Assembly: GCA_021234155.1 (NCBI GenBank)
Contig: JAJEKV010000011.1
Coordinates: 14,549,255-14,613,254 of the forward strand
Source: Isoetes taiwanensis
Lineage: Eukaryota > Streptophyta > Lycopodiopsida > Isoetales > Isoetaceae
Length of the DNA: 64,000 nt
Reading direction: 5' to 3'
This document shows positions 44,843 to 55,993 of this stretch, in pieces (the stretch's first letter is position 1; every line of letters starts with the position of its first letter). Under the pieces are notes generated by a model. It was given only the letters and a program-made list of their open reading frames with translations. It ran no database searches and was not told the origin of the DNA. Made by a program: the position numbers and the translations under genes.

Positions 44843-46242
44843 TCAATGTGAACTTACATTTTCAAGGAGCGCTCTGTAAGTTCTTGCCCAGCCATCATCC
44901 ATCCCCCTTGCCTTCTCAATTATGTCATGAGGCAAACCATCATTAACAAAACCTCGGTTCAGCCTTGCTTTTGCCAAATTGTGCACTGAGGCATCTGGAA
45001 TACCACTATTGAGATCAGCAAATCTGACCCATGTTTGAGTGTCCATACTAATATGCCCATGTAATACTGATTCATTTCTTTCAAGAGGGGCTGTAATAGC
45101 CAAAGCAGCACGTCCATCCATTTCACTTAACCTAGTGGGTTGAGGTCTTGCAGGTGGTATTACCTCATCAATTGATACATTAACATCAGCCATATGATCT
45201 TGAGAACAAATACGAGTGTCTTCTAAGCTGCATCCTATCATAGAGCCAGAGAATGGAGACATATTCCTGACTGCAGTATATAAAATAGGGCTTGGAGGCA
45301 ATTCTTCCTTAAATAACTATCTTGGAACAATGAAGGGCAGCTCTCTGTTCTTCTATTTGGCTACTAGCCACAAATTGTATGTCACAACCTGCATGCCCTT
45401 CATTCTCTCTAGCTGCCCTCTTTGCTCTTAGCCTATTCCTTGCTTGCATTCTAGCCTCCATAGCATCCTTGTTAACTGGTATCCAAGGGCTCACACCATT
45501 CAACATAGGTCTCCCATGCCTATGAGGACCGTATATTAGATCCCTAAACCTTCTATAACCTGCCTCCCATGCTTCTTCACTTCTTTTCATAGCTTCCTTA
45601 TCTTCCTTTCTCTTTTTGCATCTTTCTGAAGCCTCCTCCCTTGCCAATTTCCTGCACGCTTCTCTTCTAACTTTCTCTTCCTTCCTCCTCATCCCTTGCC
45701 TTCTTTTGCTGCTCGTCCCTGATTGCTTGGCACCATTCATCAGAGCTTACATGATGCACTCCAACAAGTAAAGGAGGATTTCGTCTTCTAGAGGTTTGAG
45801 GCTGAGATGTAGAGTCATTGTTTTGGGGCTGAAATGCTCTAAACAATAGTGATCTATGGGCTCTAGGTAATGCAGATCTATAAGCAACATCAACTTGAGA
45901 AGAAGAGGCTGGTACAATAGCGTTTGCATGTGGCAAAGGCCTTGCAACATTAGGTGCTTGGTTTTCAAGCACATTGGAATTCAGAAGAACATTGTGAAGT
46001 GCTGCCTCATTAACATTTTCATCAGGGACAAGATTGCTATTCGCATTAACCTCAAAAGTTTGATTATTACCTTCTTCATGGTTGTTGGTCTGCACATTCA
46101 ATTGATGTGGGAACATTTGGTTAGCATCAGGGGCTGTTGCACCTTCATTTTCAGCATCATTTGGATTGTATTCTCCATGCTCCCAAGGTTGCAACTCCAC
46201 TTCCCTACCATCATCTCCAATTGCTTCAGCTTGTGGTGTCAC
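44843..46242 (-). CDS. Unrecognised gene in three overlapping or adjacent frames
   Basis: On the minus strand three open frames follow each other: 46242-45667 (191 residues, Asn/Pro-rich, ending CQAIRDEQQKKARDEEEG), 45740-45309 (143 residues, lysine/glutamate-rich helix then GYRRFRDLIYGPHRHGRP and WIPVNKDAMEARMQARNR) and 45301-44843 (152 residues, with MDTQTWVRFADLNSGIPD and GFVNDGLPHDIIEKARGM). The join between the first two lies in a purine-rich tract and looks like a one-base frameshift. The pieces read as one acidic, then coiled-coil, protein. I do not recognise the family. It lies head-to-head with the ORF at 46465, as in some two-gene transposons, but that is only a suggestion. Confidence 0.4.
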
Positions 46243-46464
46243 TTTGATGACGTATTTAGGAAAATCTAGACTTATTCAAGGTTTTTAGACTTATCTATAT
46301 TTATAATGATATGAAATACTGTGCTTGATCTTTGATTATTTCATAATCATGTCATACAATAAATAGTGGTGAGAAGGAACCATTGCGAAGAAAATGAATT
46401 GTACTTTGGCATTTATTAACTTAATCATCAGTACATAATTCCAAATGACTTTGGACAACAGCAT

Positions 46465-47034
46465 GTGCATTGTTGCCAACAATTAGAGACGAAAGAGTTG
46501 AACGAAGTAGCATGTGCATTGTTGGATGGAAGGGTTTCTTGGAATAAAGGTGGGTCAGAAGAAGTAGGTCTACCTTTTGTGCAAGACTATGCAGATAAGC
46601 TCAAAGAAACACGGGTCCTAAAATGTGGAATTGTAGCTCATATGAGAAGGTATATTCGTGATCAGAATCTCACTTTGTCTAAGCTGTTTCAGGAGAGCCC
46701 AACTATAGCTAAGTCATGGGAACAGATAAGAGGATATTGTCTAAAATGGTGCCAAGGTGAGCTCAATAAGAGTGCTACTAATGCTGATATGCCGAGTCTT
46801 GCCACAAGCCATCTTGAAGCGATGTGGGACATGGACCATGGCTGTATGAGACTGGATTATAGTGTTGTTGCAGTATACAATGTCGGTCCAGGCATCTCAA
46901 AAACACGAGATGTTCGTATTTCTGAGAGAGACAGGTCAATAGATTTAATCGTTGCTCATATACAGGGTGGTTGGAAAAAGGATGATTTTAAGGACCTTAT
47001 CAATTTAACGGCTGATATAAATAAAGAGGTATAT
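46465..47034 (+). CDS. Unrecognised ORF, divergent to the previous gene
   Basis: A frame of about 190 residues, with segments GLPFVQDYADKLKETRVLK, GIVAHMRRYIRDQNLTLSKL and SIDLIVAHIQGGWKKDDFKD; it has normal-looking amino-acid use. A GT follows AATAAAGAG near 47027, so the true exon may end there; the rest of the open frame (to 47082) is a poly-T tract. No family is recognised. GCATGTGCATTGTTG is repeated at about 46461 and 46509, and the first copy overlaps the start. Confidence 0.4.
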
Positions 47035-47082
47035 CATATTTTAATTTCATCTCTCCTTTTTTTTTTTTTTTTTTTTTATTGA

Positions 47083-49257
47083 AATTGGCTTTATGCTATC
47101 AATATGGGCAGGGTGAGTCTGCAAAGACATGACCACATTGTAATGGGTTATATGGTCCAAGGATGTTGTACAAATAAAAGGTAACTATAAAGGTTTCATG
47201 GTATGGGTTAATTATTTTAATTTTAAAGACATTACTTGACATTTGCATAATGAAGGCAAACAATGACGTAAAGGGCATAATGCAGGGTAACATTTGGAAA
47301 AAAAATTTAGGGCAAAATACCTGGCAAGGAAATCATGAGAACGACAACGGGAAAGGATGAGATCAGCAGAAGTGATCGTAGAAGTGATCGACAGGGTAGA
47401 GGACTTACAAAGGCATGATGCCTACCAGACTGGAACAGTCGGTATTAAGGACACGTTGTGTCCTTATAAGACTTCGGATTTCACAAGTGATGGCATGGTC
47501 AGGGATACTTCCATACTCTTGCTGGCGGATCATACAGGCCCTATCAATGGGCAGAAAGAAAGGGGATCTGAATAATGCCACAAAGAAAAGAATAGCTGAA
47601 GAAAAATTGAAGGGAAGTGGAGGTAAGAAGATTTTTCAGTACCATAAATCTACTGTTACTCCTGCAGCATGTTTAGGAAGCGATTTGGGTAAAGGGGCTG
47701 AGCATGAGGAGGATAAGCAGAGTGATTTTGTGGCTGATGGCATGGCCATTGGCAAAGGGATTTACACTGAAGGGGGGAACAATGGCAAATCTTCATACAA
47801 AGAAACAGGGGAGGATTTCACATACAACAATGGAATTGCATGCAGTTCAAATGGAGCAGCTCAACATGAAAATCCTATTGCCATTGGGCATCCATCTAAG
47901 GTCTGGATAGTCTAATCTCTAAATGCTTATAGTAATTAGTGGATAAATACATAGGAATGAATTTATTGTTAGAGTTTGATGTTCTTTAAGCCCATGATTG
48001 GAAAAATTAGGAAAAGATATTGGTCTTCTTAGACCTTTAGTTAATCTTGAAATCTGGTATATTAGGGAAGTTTCAAGTCTGATTCATGGCTTGGTATCAA
48101 GAAAGAAAATACTGATATCTTTTTCTAGCTCTATAATTGTTTTTTCTAGGATTTATTATGTGGCTTGGCAAGAGGTTGAAAAATACATTTGATGTAGATT
48201 TAGATGCAGTAAGATTAAGATCTCTGATTTGTTAACCTTGTTCTTTATGATGATAAAGATGTTTCAAGATGAATAATGCACATGATAACATTTGGCCATA
48301 GGCTTCACTGTTAATTTTGGTCTAGAATTATGATTATGGTTTTTTTTCATGGGAGTAGTAGAGACTTAGCAGGGTGATGAAAAGTACCTCTGATTTTGGT
48401 TTTGATGCAGCAGGGGTGTGATCTCAGTGTACCCTTTCTTTTGTGTATGCTGATAAAAGTGCTTGAAGATAAATATGATTAATAGAGGCATTTGGCCATT
48501 GGATTTTAAAGCTGGAAACTGAACTATATCTGAGCTATGATATGTGGTAGACATTAATATGATAGTACTTTCTGATTTAGATCTGATAGAAGTAGATCTG
48601 ATGTAAAAACATCCATAGACTAGGATGGAGGTTTTGTAAAGTTTGCTGCACAGACTTAACTAGCTAGTCTACTAATAGAGATCCTTTCATTTTGCATTTG
48701 GCTTGAATATTGTTATAGTGAAGGGGGATAACCTCAAAGAAACCTTTGCTTACCTGCTAGTAGCTTAGGCTCTTACCCTGATTAAGGCTAACTGTCCTTT
48801 GGTTCTACTGCAGGTAACTGGCTTCTTTGCTCTATACTCAATATTCTGTTCTTGTTGGACAAGTATTTGGGATGACAAAGGATGGTACATTTGTTATATT
48901 GTAAAAACTGTTGTAAGATTTGTAAATATTGTGATTTATGACAGCAAACACAAGGTAAATACCAAGATCTGTTCATTTCCTTAGCACATTGTGATTTAAT
49001 ATCATAACTATCATTAGCAGTTCTGTATTCAGCAGAAAAGATATAATGAATGATTGAATGTACATTAACTGATCAGATATGCATTTCTTTTATTAAGGTA
49101 AACTTATTGGTATGGACATAAATAGATTTTTTTACATGATATCATGTCCTGGCTTAAACATAGACCTGAATATGTTTAAGGCTGCAAATGGATCTGCTAT
49201 TTACCTTCTAAGGTCTATAGCGGATGATTGTCTGTTCGTTGAACGGATTAAAGGGTT
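47083..49257. other. Intergenic DNA or possible exons, nothing recognised
   Basis: Frames at 47357-47575 and 47415-47915 have moderately normal composition and could be exons of the gene to the left, but they match nothing I know. The remaining 1.3 kb is AT-rich without evident features. Confidence 0.35.
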
Positions 49258-50265
49258 TTTTTTTTTTTAAGGACGAAAGCCAAAAAGTTTATTAATCAGA
49301 AAAAAAGTACAAAATTTACATGTCTCATCTAACTGTGTAAGCACACAGAGATGCCACAGGAGCACGAGCCTGGAGCACAATGTACTTACTCCAGAATAGG
49401 AGACTAATGATAAGAATCAATTCAAGATCTTGAATCGGATCGTTCCACCGGTTACGAGTCAAGGGAAGAACAACTTTCGTAGGGTTGTCAATATCTTTTT
49501 AGGGCCACCGCAATAACACCGTGGCGCGATGAATAAATGCCCTGAAAGATGTGGTGTCTGCAACGCTCCCATATCGACCATAGGAGCCAACCGGAACCAA
49601 GGTGAAATGCCCTTTGTTTAGCTGGAGGCCATGCATTGGGATAAGACGCCAAAAGGATGCATCGGCGGTCCAATGTCTTTATTAAACAAACCTTGTAGCC
49701 GGACCATCTTTGGTTGAACCTCGGGACAATCAAAGAGACAATGCTCAAGAGTCTCAACGTCCAAGAGGCGAGCGGGCATACTGCAGATATCACGAGGATC
49801 ATAGCGATGTCGAAGGCATTAACCCAAGAGCACATGTGGATAACCCGCCACCACAAGTCTGAGAGACTTTGGGGTGGAGCAACCACGTCCCAAAGCCATC
49901 GCCATGTACGACACAAAGTGGGCTGTGGAACATGTAGGTGCCACCCATCTGGCAACTGAAGGGGTTGTGGTGCTAAAAGAAGGCGATATACTGATCTGAC
50001 AAATTGCTTGCCTTTGTGAATATTTTCATGACAGTCCCATGGCACCCTTTCAGCAACACCAACTTGCACTATGAGAGGCAAATTTTCTGCGACCTTCTCC
50101 CAATAGAGATACATCCCAATGAGAGAGCAGGAACTTTGCCTGAAATTCAGGCCAAGACAGTAGGCGACCCTCCTCATACCATGCTTGAATAGAGACAACA
50201 CCTGCAAGAACCCATCGTCTCTGTGTAAGGGGATGAACTGAGGCTACCAATGGAGTTTGCATCCT
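49258..50265 (-). mobile_element. LINE 3' fragment with poly(A) and zinc-binding RT tail
   Basis: On the minus strand the fragment ends in a poly(A) run (plus-strand T tract at 49256-49269) preceded by a 3' UTR that closely matches the LINE copy ending at 27200 (AGATGAGACATG...TTGTACTTTTTTT). Upstream it encodes WHLHVPQPTLCRTWRWLWDV, then WWRVIHMCSWVNAFD, like the zf-RVT region after the reverse transcriptase in plant LINEs. The frame is shifted after CPL, where a cysteine/histidine-rich segment should follow. The copy is 5'-truncated at about 50265, the usual outcome of incomplete reverse transcription. Confidence 0.8.
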
Positions 50266-50893
50266 AGATTCAAGTACAAGTAAGTTAATTATAGTGATAT
50301 TATATAGTTTAAGTTCAGTCCTATACTATTTAATGCTACAAATAAGAATAATACAATAAAATACACAACGCCATTTAGGAAAATATCTTAATAAACTATA
50401 AAATACTATCTATCTATCTATAATAAACTAAAGTAAGTCCATTTTGTGGGACATTGGGTATTGATTGAAGATAGTCGATATTAGACATATATGAATACAA
50501 TAAAGCCTTGCAGAGATTGTATGAGATATTCTTTAAGCAACCATGCCATATATATACCATGTGATGATTTATGTGGAATTTAAAGCAACCCATGTTTCAA
50601 AATAAACATCTTCCAAGGCTATATGAGAAACAATATGAAATATACAAGCTCATTTCATAAAAAAACAAAGTACACCAAAATAATATATGTGCTTCACATC
50701 ATTAAACAATCATTCTGGCACTGGTTAATGAATTCATTATGTAAAATATTTGATAATATAAGGGTCTCAAAGAGAATATCTGAACAATGAGATGCCATAA
50801 TAAGACATATATAGTTAAAAATAATATCCAAGTTCACATATTAAATTAATGATCAAATACAAGCAAAGATCATTAATGTTTTTGCATCCTAGA
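50261..50893. other. AT-rich segment flanked by a 15-bp direct repeat
   Basis: TTGCATCCTAGATTC occurs near 50261 and again near 50883, bounding about 620 bp of AT-rich DNA with no gene. The repeat could be a target-site duplication of an unrecognised insertion, or a remnant duplication. Confidence 0.45.
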
Positions 50894-51003
50894 TTCTAAA
50901 TACTGTCTTGCAACACATGAATGTATACGTCTACCTTGATACCCAGAATTAACAGCCAACAACATCGTTGCAGCATTTTCCATCCTAACCTCACTGCTGC
51001 TTC

Positions 51004-51261
51004 TTATACGCCTTTTAGGGAAGAGCTTACCTCCATGACAAGAATTGCTTGCTTTACTATCGCTACAATCTGGTACAGGAAATGTAGACTCGGTCTCAGA
51101 TCCAGGAGCTGATCCGACATTTTCTCTAGGGGGCCAATGTTCACAAGCATACTACAAAGATCTCTGAACATCATTGGATGATGGTTCCCATCTTTCCCGT
51201 AAAAAGTCACTTTTAAAATTGCGTCGCAAATACTCATGCGTATTTCCAAAGACACATGCAT
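51004..51261 (-). pseudogene. Possible exon of the phosphatase-like gene
   Basis: An 85-residue frame with GKDGNHHPMMFRDLCSMLVNIGPLEKMSDQLLDL has normal composition and the same strand as the NIF-like exon upstream. It may be a downstream exon separated by an inserted inverted-repeat element. The family is not recognised. Confidence 0.35.
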
Positions 51262-51370
51262 CTCGTAAATATGGCAATAAGGTGTTGATCAAGAATATAT
51301 CGTCCAGGGATGCTTTTATTTATTTTCCCAATGCAAATTATATAGAATGGTTGGCGAATCTAAGGAGAAT

Positions 51371-51950
51371 TAGATTAGTTTTAGTGGCGAATATGCTAAA
51401 CTACCCATTTTTTTTAATAACTATTTGGCGAATTTGTTTGTTGTTGAAGCTTTAAAGTTTAGAAATATAGGCTTGCTGAAGCTTTATAATCTAGAATTAT
51501 AGGCAAATACCACTATTATACTGGCAGTAAAACACAATATAAATCATATTTGTTATTTGTTTTGCTTCTACTCATATTAGTTTAAAACTCAATTTTCAAC
51601 CACAAAACAATATTAAGTACTAATTAGTAAAGAATAAAGATCTTGGACATAGATAATATATAACATAAAGTTTTGCAATGACCTTAAGTTCATCTCCAAC
51701 CACTTGCTTGGATTGATTTGGGCGAATACTATACCTCTGGGGCAAGAAGGTGTAGAATGGAGGCGAATCCACTCCAATCAAGGTTAGATTACAGGGCGAA
51801 TACGTTCTTGGCGGGATGGCCTCCTATCAACTCGGGGCGAATATGCCAAAAATAAATGGGCCACGTACACTACTCAACATTCGTATGCAATTTTCAAAAA
51901 TCCCTAAAAATTCGCTTTTTGGCGAATATTCGCCACTAAAATCATCACTG
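51371..51950. mobile_element. MITE-like insertion with TTTTAGTGGCGAATA termini
   Basis: TTTTAGTGGCGAATA near 51376 is matched by its reverse complement (TATTCGCCACTAAAA) near 51930-51944, giving an element of about 570 bp. The interior repeats GGCGAAT several times. It truncates the NIF-like exon on its right: the frame after ISDDF is translated MITE sequence. No target duplication was found. Confidence 0.65.
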
Positions 51951-52430
51951 ATATCGTCCTTGTCTCCTGAATATCGAAAATGATGCAATACCACATGATC
52001 TGGATTTCGAAATGACTTGCGATAATCATCATCAACTAGAATAGTGTTGTGGACATTGTATTCTGGATATCTTCTCCACACTTTATTGAGATCTTTAACA
52101 AAAAGGGGTTTTTTATGCGTAAGATTATCATGCCCCAAATTTGTGCATTTTGTTTGACTCCACAGAAATTTGAAAACTTTAGGCGTTAGTACAATCTTTT
52201 CTAAGCATGTCATCATGCTACTCTCGTTCATTGTTGTCCATATTGCAACTTCTGCAAAGCTTAATAAGTGTTCGATAAATGTAAGGCAGTTCGGTCTAAC
52301 AATAATTTCATATTTATCCTTCATACGTGCACATTTTAATAAGACTCCATTCATATAAAAAATAATCAGATTTCTCTTGCTCTTTTGATGTGCTTCCGTA
52401 TCTAAGAATCCATCGACAATAACTGTACAT
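51827..52430 (-). pseudogene. NIF/FCP1-like HAD phosphatase domain with altered nucleophile
   Basis: The frame reads IIFYMNGVLLK, RPNCLTFIEHLLSFAEVAIWTT, LWSQTKCTNLG, KKPLFVKDLNKVW and NTILVDDDYRKSFRNPDH, in the order of the NLI-interacting-factor (FCP1/SCP-like) phosphatase family. Related plant proteins have Asp as the catalytic nucleophile at the start of the DLNG-type motif; here the codon at 52355-52357 is TAT (Tyr), so the enzyme should be inactive. The conserved aspartates of VDDD remain. The 3' end runs into the inverted-repeat element at about 51944, replacing the natural C-terminus. This is a pseudogene or a pseudo-phosphatase; family assignment is fairly firm, function is not. Confidence 0.75.
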
Positions 52431-52621
52431 TAGTTACCAAAAAGAGGCAGAAGGGAAATGACTACACATTATAAACACACAAATAAAACAACAAGTTTTT
52501 TATAAGTTTTCAGTACAAAAGTGCAATATCATGATAGGTCTCAGGTTCTTCTTTCATTTTCATAATGGCTGAAGAGTGTCATGTTCATCCATGTCACATT
52601 CCTACGCATACACAAGAAAAA

Positions 52622-53393
52622 CTACATTAAAAATGAACCATATTCATCAATATTAAGACCTTCTGCGGTATTTCTAACTTCTTGCCATATAATAGGTCCA
52701 TAAGCTCTAAAAAATGAATGCTTCTTTGTAAAATGAAAAGAGTAAAGCTTTTCACCTTTATTCTCCTCTGTAGATTTCTCTTGCAACACAACTTCAACTG
52801 CATCCCTCAAAGCTTCTACAACTCTGGTTGTATCATCCACAATATTTTCTAGTTGGTTTTTCTCGGTAGCTTCATCCTCAACCATCATTGTCTCTGGTTC
52901 TAACACTGCAGTCTTTTGTACACTGTTCTCTATTAAGACAACTGCTTGCCTCACGTGCAATGTTACCTCCACAACTAACTTCCAATACTGTTTGATTTGG
53001 ACGGGAGAAGCACTCGATCAACTTCAATACTGCATTGCATATTACTGGATTTTTCACAATTGGGCCACCGTTCAAACCATCGACCATAGAATAGCTCAAT
53101 GGATTGCAATAGAGATCCAACTCTTTAGAATCTTCAATATTAATTGCAGGATCAAAGCTCAATGGTAGCTCATCCCTACGAAAGGAAAGCGACCCCTTCA
53201 ACTTCTTGTATACAAGATCTTTAAGTGATGCATTTGTACTCTTTGAAACAAGTGCAAGAATGACATATGTTTCTAATGAAACAATGTCTTTGTCTTCCGA
53301 AATATTTGGCTTCTGGTAGCCATAATATAGCTCAACCTTTCCTTCAATAGCCCGTAGGATCTCTTCACAATAAGGGATCTCATGCAGCCGCAA
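52622..53393 (-). pseudogene. Unrecognised coding remnant with a methyltransferase-like motif
   Basis: A frame at 53393-52878 reads MRLHEIPYCEEILRAIEG, then LSFDPAINIEDSKELDLYCN, then NPVICNAVLKLIECFSRP and TVLEVSCGG. A second frame (52972-52622) continues RQAVVLIENS and an acidic stretch to KLYSFHFTKKHSFFRAYGP. Joined by a short frameshift near 52945, the middle (NPV...LKLI...TVLEVSCGG...ARQAVVL) faintly resembles motif I of a DNA-methylase-type SAM-dependent enzyme. The resemblance is weak and the domain may be something else. It lies on the same strand just upstream of the NIF-like exon and may be part of one gene. Confidence 0.35.
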
Positions 53394-53798
53394 AAAGAAA
53401 ACATAAGAGTAAGAACTCTGTAAAAATCAATGCAAATGAAATAGTTAAAATATGAAGTTTAGGTATTGCTCATAACTCGAGATTCCGGTGTCAGATTCAG
53501 GTGTTCCTGGGCTCGTTGGAAAGCTTATCGAAAGAGCTTTCCGTCGGTGTATGGTTTGTATGGTGTTTCCTCTGTTTTGGTCGACGGAATCCGCCTGACA
53601 GTCCCGGCCCTCTTTTGGTGGTGCTAGGGTTTGGCTGCAGTTTTCTTTTGGCCATAACTTCTGCATCTTGTGGCAGTTTTGGGCGTGTTTGGGCTTGTTG
53701 GAAAGCTCTTTAAGCACTCCATCTAGTGGTGCTTAATTCCTTCAGAGATTGGCCTGTTGGATAAGACGGTTCAGATCTGAAACTTCGGCCCTCCTCTC

Positions 53799-55993
53799 TT
53801 GGTGGAGATGACAAGATCCAGTCGCAGCCTGCCAAAACGTGCTTCTGGTGCTTCTACCACAGTTCATGGTGGAATTGGCAAAGAATATGCTGCAGATTCT
53901 CCCAGGATGAGTGTACGCGATGCACACAAGATGGCTCGTGAGGGTGCTCTTTCGGCTCCTGAGAGTTTAGTCTCTTCGGTGCATCTCAATCCTTTAGTGT
54001 TGCCCAATATGTCTTCTAATGGCATGAGTGTGGCCGCCTCAATTGAGACAGGAGCTCCATCTTCTTCCTCGTCCCAGTTACTTGCTCCAGTTTCTGTCCC
54101 GACTGTAGTTGCAGTAACTACAGTTCGCGCTGCTGCCCACACATCTGGTGAGACTGGAAGCCGTGTTGTGCCATTGGAAAACTCTTCCGAGAGTGTCACA
54201 CCTCCAACGCTCGTTGGAGGTTCCTCGGACTAGGTGGTGTGCTCTGGCCAATTAGCGCCTCCAACACTCGTTGGAGGTTCTGGGGTTCAGGCAAGACCCT
54301 CTTTATCTGCCGAAGTTGCTGCTGGGCTACTAGCTCCTCCGACACAGGTTGGAAGTCCCTCATATCAGTTCAGACCTCATGTGCCTGTAGAGTGCTCCTC
54401 TGGACAGGCTGCACCTAATAGTGTTGCACGGGCGGCACCTCCAACACAGGTTGGAAGTTCCTTGGTGCGGACTACTTCTACAGGTAGTGCTCGGGTGGTA
54501 GTGCAACCTCCACAAACTGGCGTATGTCCAACACATGTTGGAGGCTCCTCGGGGCAGGAGGAGTTTCCCCCTCTTCCCCCACGGCAGCCTGGGGCGACAT
54601 CCTCTTCCATCCCCCGAGCTGCATCAACCACACCTTGGAGATCATCATGATACAGTTGCTCGAGTTACAGGTGTCCGGTTCTCTGAGTGGCTTTGCAAGG
54701 GCCTGGCGGCTCCCGCCACCTCGGCTCGTGTCTCAGAGGCCATTGCCACCATGGTGGATAATAACAGGAAGGAAGTTGTGTCCTATCTCCAGCAATTGCA
54801 AGCCAAGCAAGACTCTATGGATGTCCAGCTCCCATCAGACGAAATTTTTTATGAGGTTCAGGAGTGCAGGGCAACTTTTGAGCGTTTTGGGGCTCCAGTG
54901 GTGCAGATTAGCCATGAGGATCATCGACGACATGTGGAGCAGTTGGTTGCGTGTTCCGTGGTCTGCCACTTCACTGGCCCTTTCCTAGATCTGAAGCGCG
55001 TTTCTGGGCACCTTCACAAGCTAGGGCTCCCTGCTTATCAATCTATCAAGCTTGTGGCAAAAGATCAACGTTGTTTTCTTTTAATGTTTGAATCTCCTGA
55101 ACCGGCTGCTCAACTCATAGAACGAGGTGTTGATCCTCTCTGGAAACACTTCTTGCTCTATCAACAGTATGTTCCTGGATCCTTTCCAGCTAAGCCAGAT
55201 GCCTTACGTGCCCCCTTCTAGTTTGCTATCGAAGATTTTCCTCCGGAGTTACAGGATTCCAAGTTCATTTCTGCCATTGCTAATGAGATTGGACTCCATT
55301 TGCAACACTCCATAACCAACGGCATCACCAAGGTTTGCGTGGCAAGGCCCATTCATCGTGATTTGCCTCAAACAATTGTTGTCCAAAGCGGGCCCATGTT
55401 CTTTCCATTTAAGCTGTCCTTGTTGAATGGTTCTGAGCTAGCTCTCATGTTTCCCGAAGCCCCTCTCTTTGCTCAATATCGTAGGGTTCACCAACAGGAT
55501 TCTCCATCTGCTCCTCCGGCACTCCATGCTCTTAGATCAGCTCCCACCTCAGTGGATATCTCACAAGTCCCTGTGCCTGTGATTGCCCCCCCTGCTCTTC
55601 CAGTTGCAGCTCCTCCACCTCAGTCTCTGGATCACCAAATGTTGAGACTGGCTGAAATCCAGAAATCGCAAGAGCAAATTGAAGAGGCTCGTGGGCAGTA
55701 TATGGACATTGATCGGCGTGGCATCCCGACCACCTAAACATCCACCGGCTCTTCGTCAACCACGAAAGTCTGCTAAGGGATCTAATTCCTCTGCGTCCCG
55801 GCCCTCAATTCCTGCTTCAGGTGGCACTGCCCCTCCCATTGCATCCCATGGTGGTCGCTTTGATCCACTTCAGTGGGCTGATTTGGTTGATGAGGTTGCT
55901 GCCATGCCAGGTGCCCAGGAAACATCCTCAAGTTCCCTTGAGACACCAGTAGTCTCATCTGAATTGGCCCCATCACAAGATCAATGCGGTTAG
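53799..55993 (+). pseudogene. LINE ORF1 with stops and frameshifts
   Basis: ORF1 of plant LINEs encodes an RNA-binding protein. The frame from 53799 meets an in-frame TAG at 54231-54233, continues to 54650, shifts, continues from about 54640, meets another TAG at 55219-55221 and shifts again near 55725. The N-terminal half is Ser/Ala/Pro-rich with five repeats of PPTxVGxS. The second half has a DUF4283-like core (HFTGPFLDLKRVSGHL, KLVAKDQRCFLLMFES, FAIEDFPPELQDSKFIS). ORF1 ends TGC GGT TAG at 55991-55993, overlapping the ORF2 ATG by ten bases. Confidence 0.8.
54201..54550 (+). repeat. Five repeats encoding PPTxVGxS, palindromic in DNA
   Basis: CCTCCAACGCTCGTTGGAGG at 54201-54220 and near copies at about 54258, 54335, 54437 and 54527 are each nearly self-complementary and encode the peptide repeat within ORF1. 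Spacing varies from 57 to 102 bp. Confidence 0.85.
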
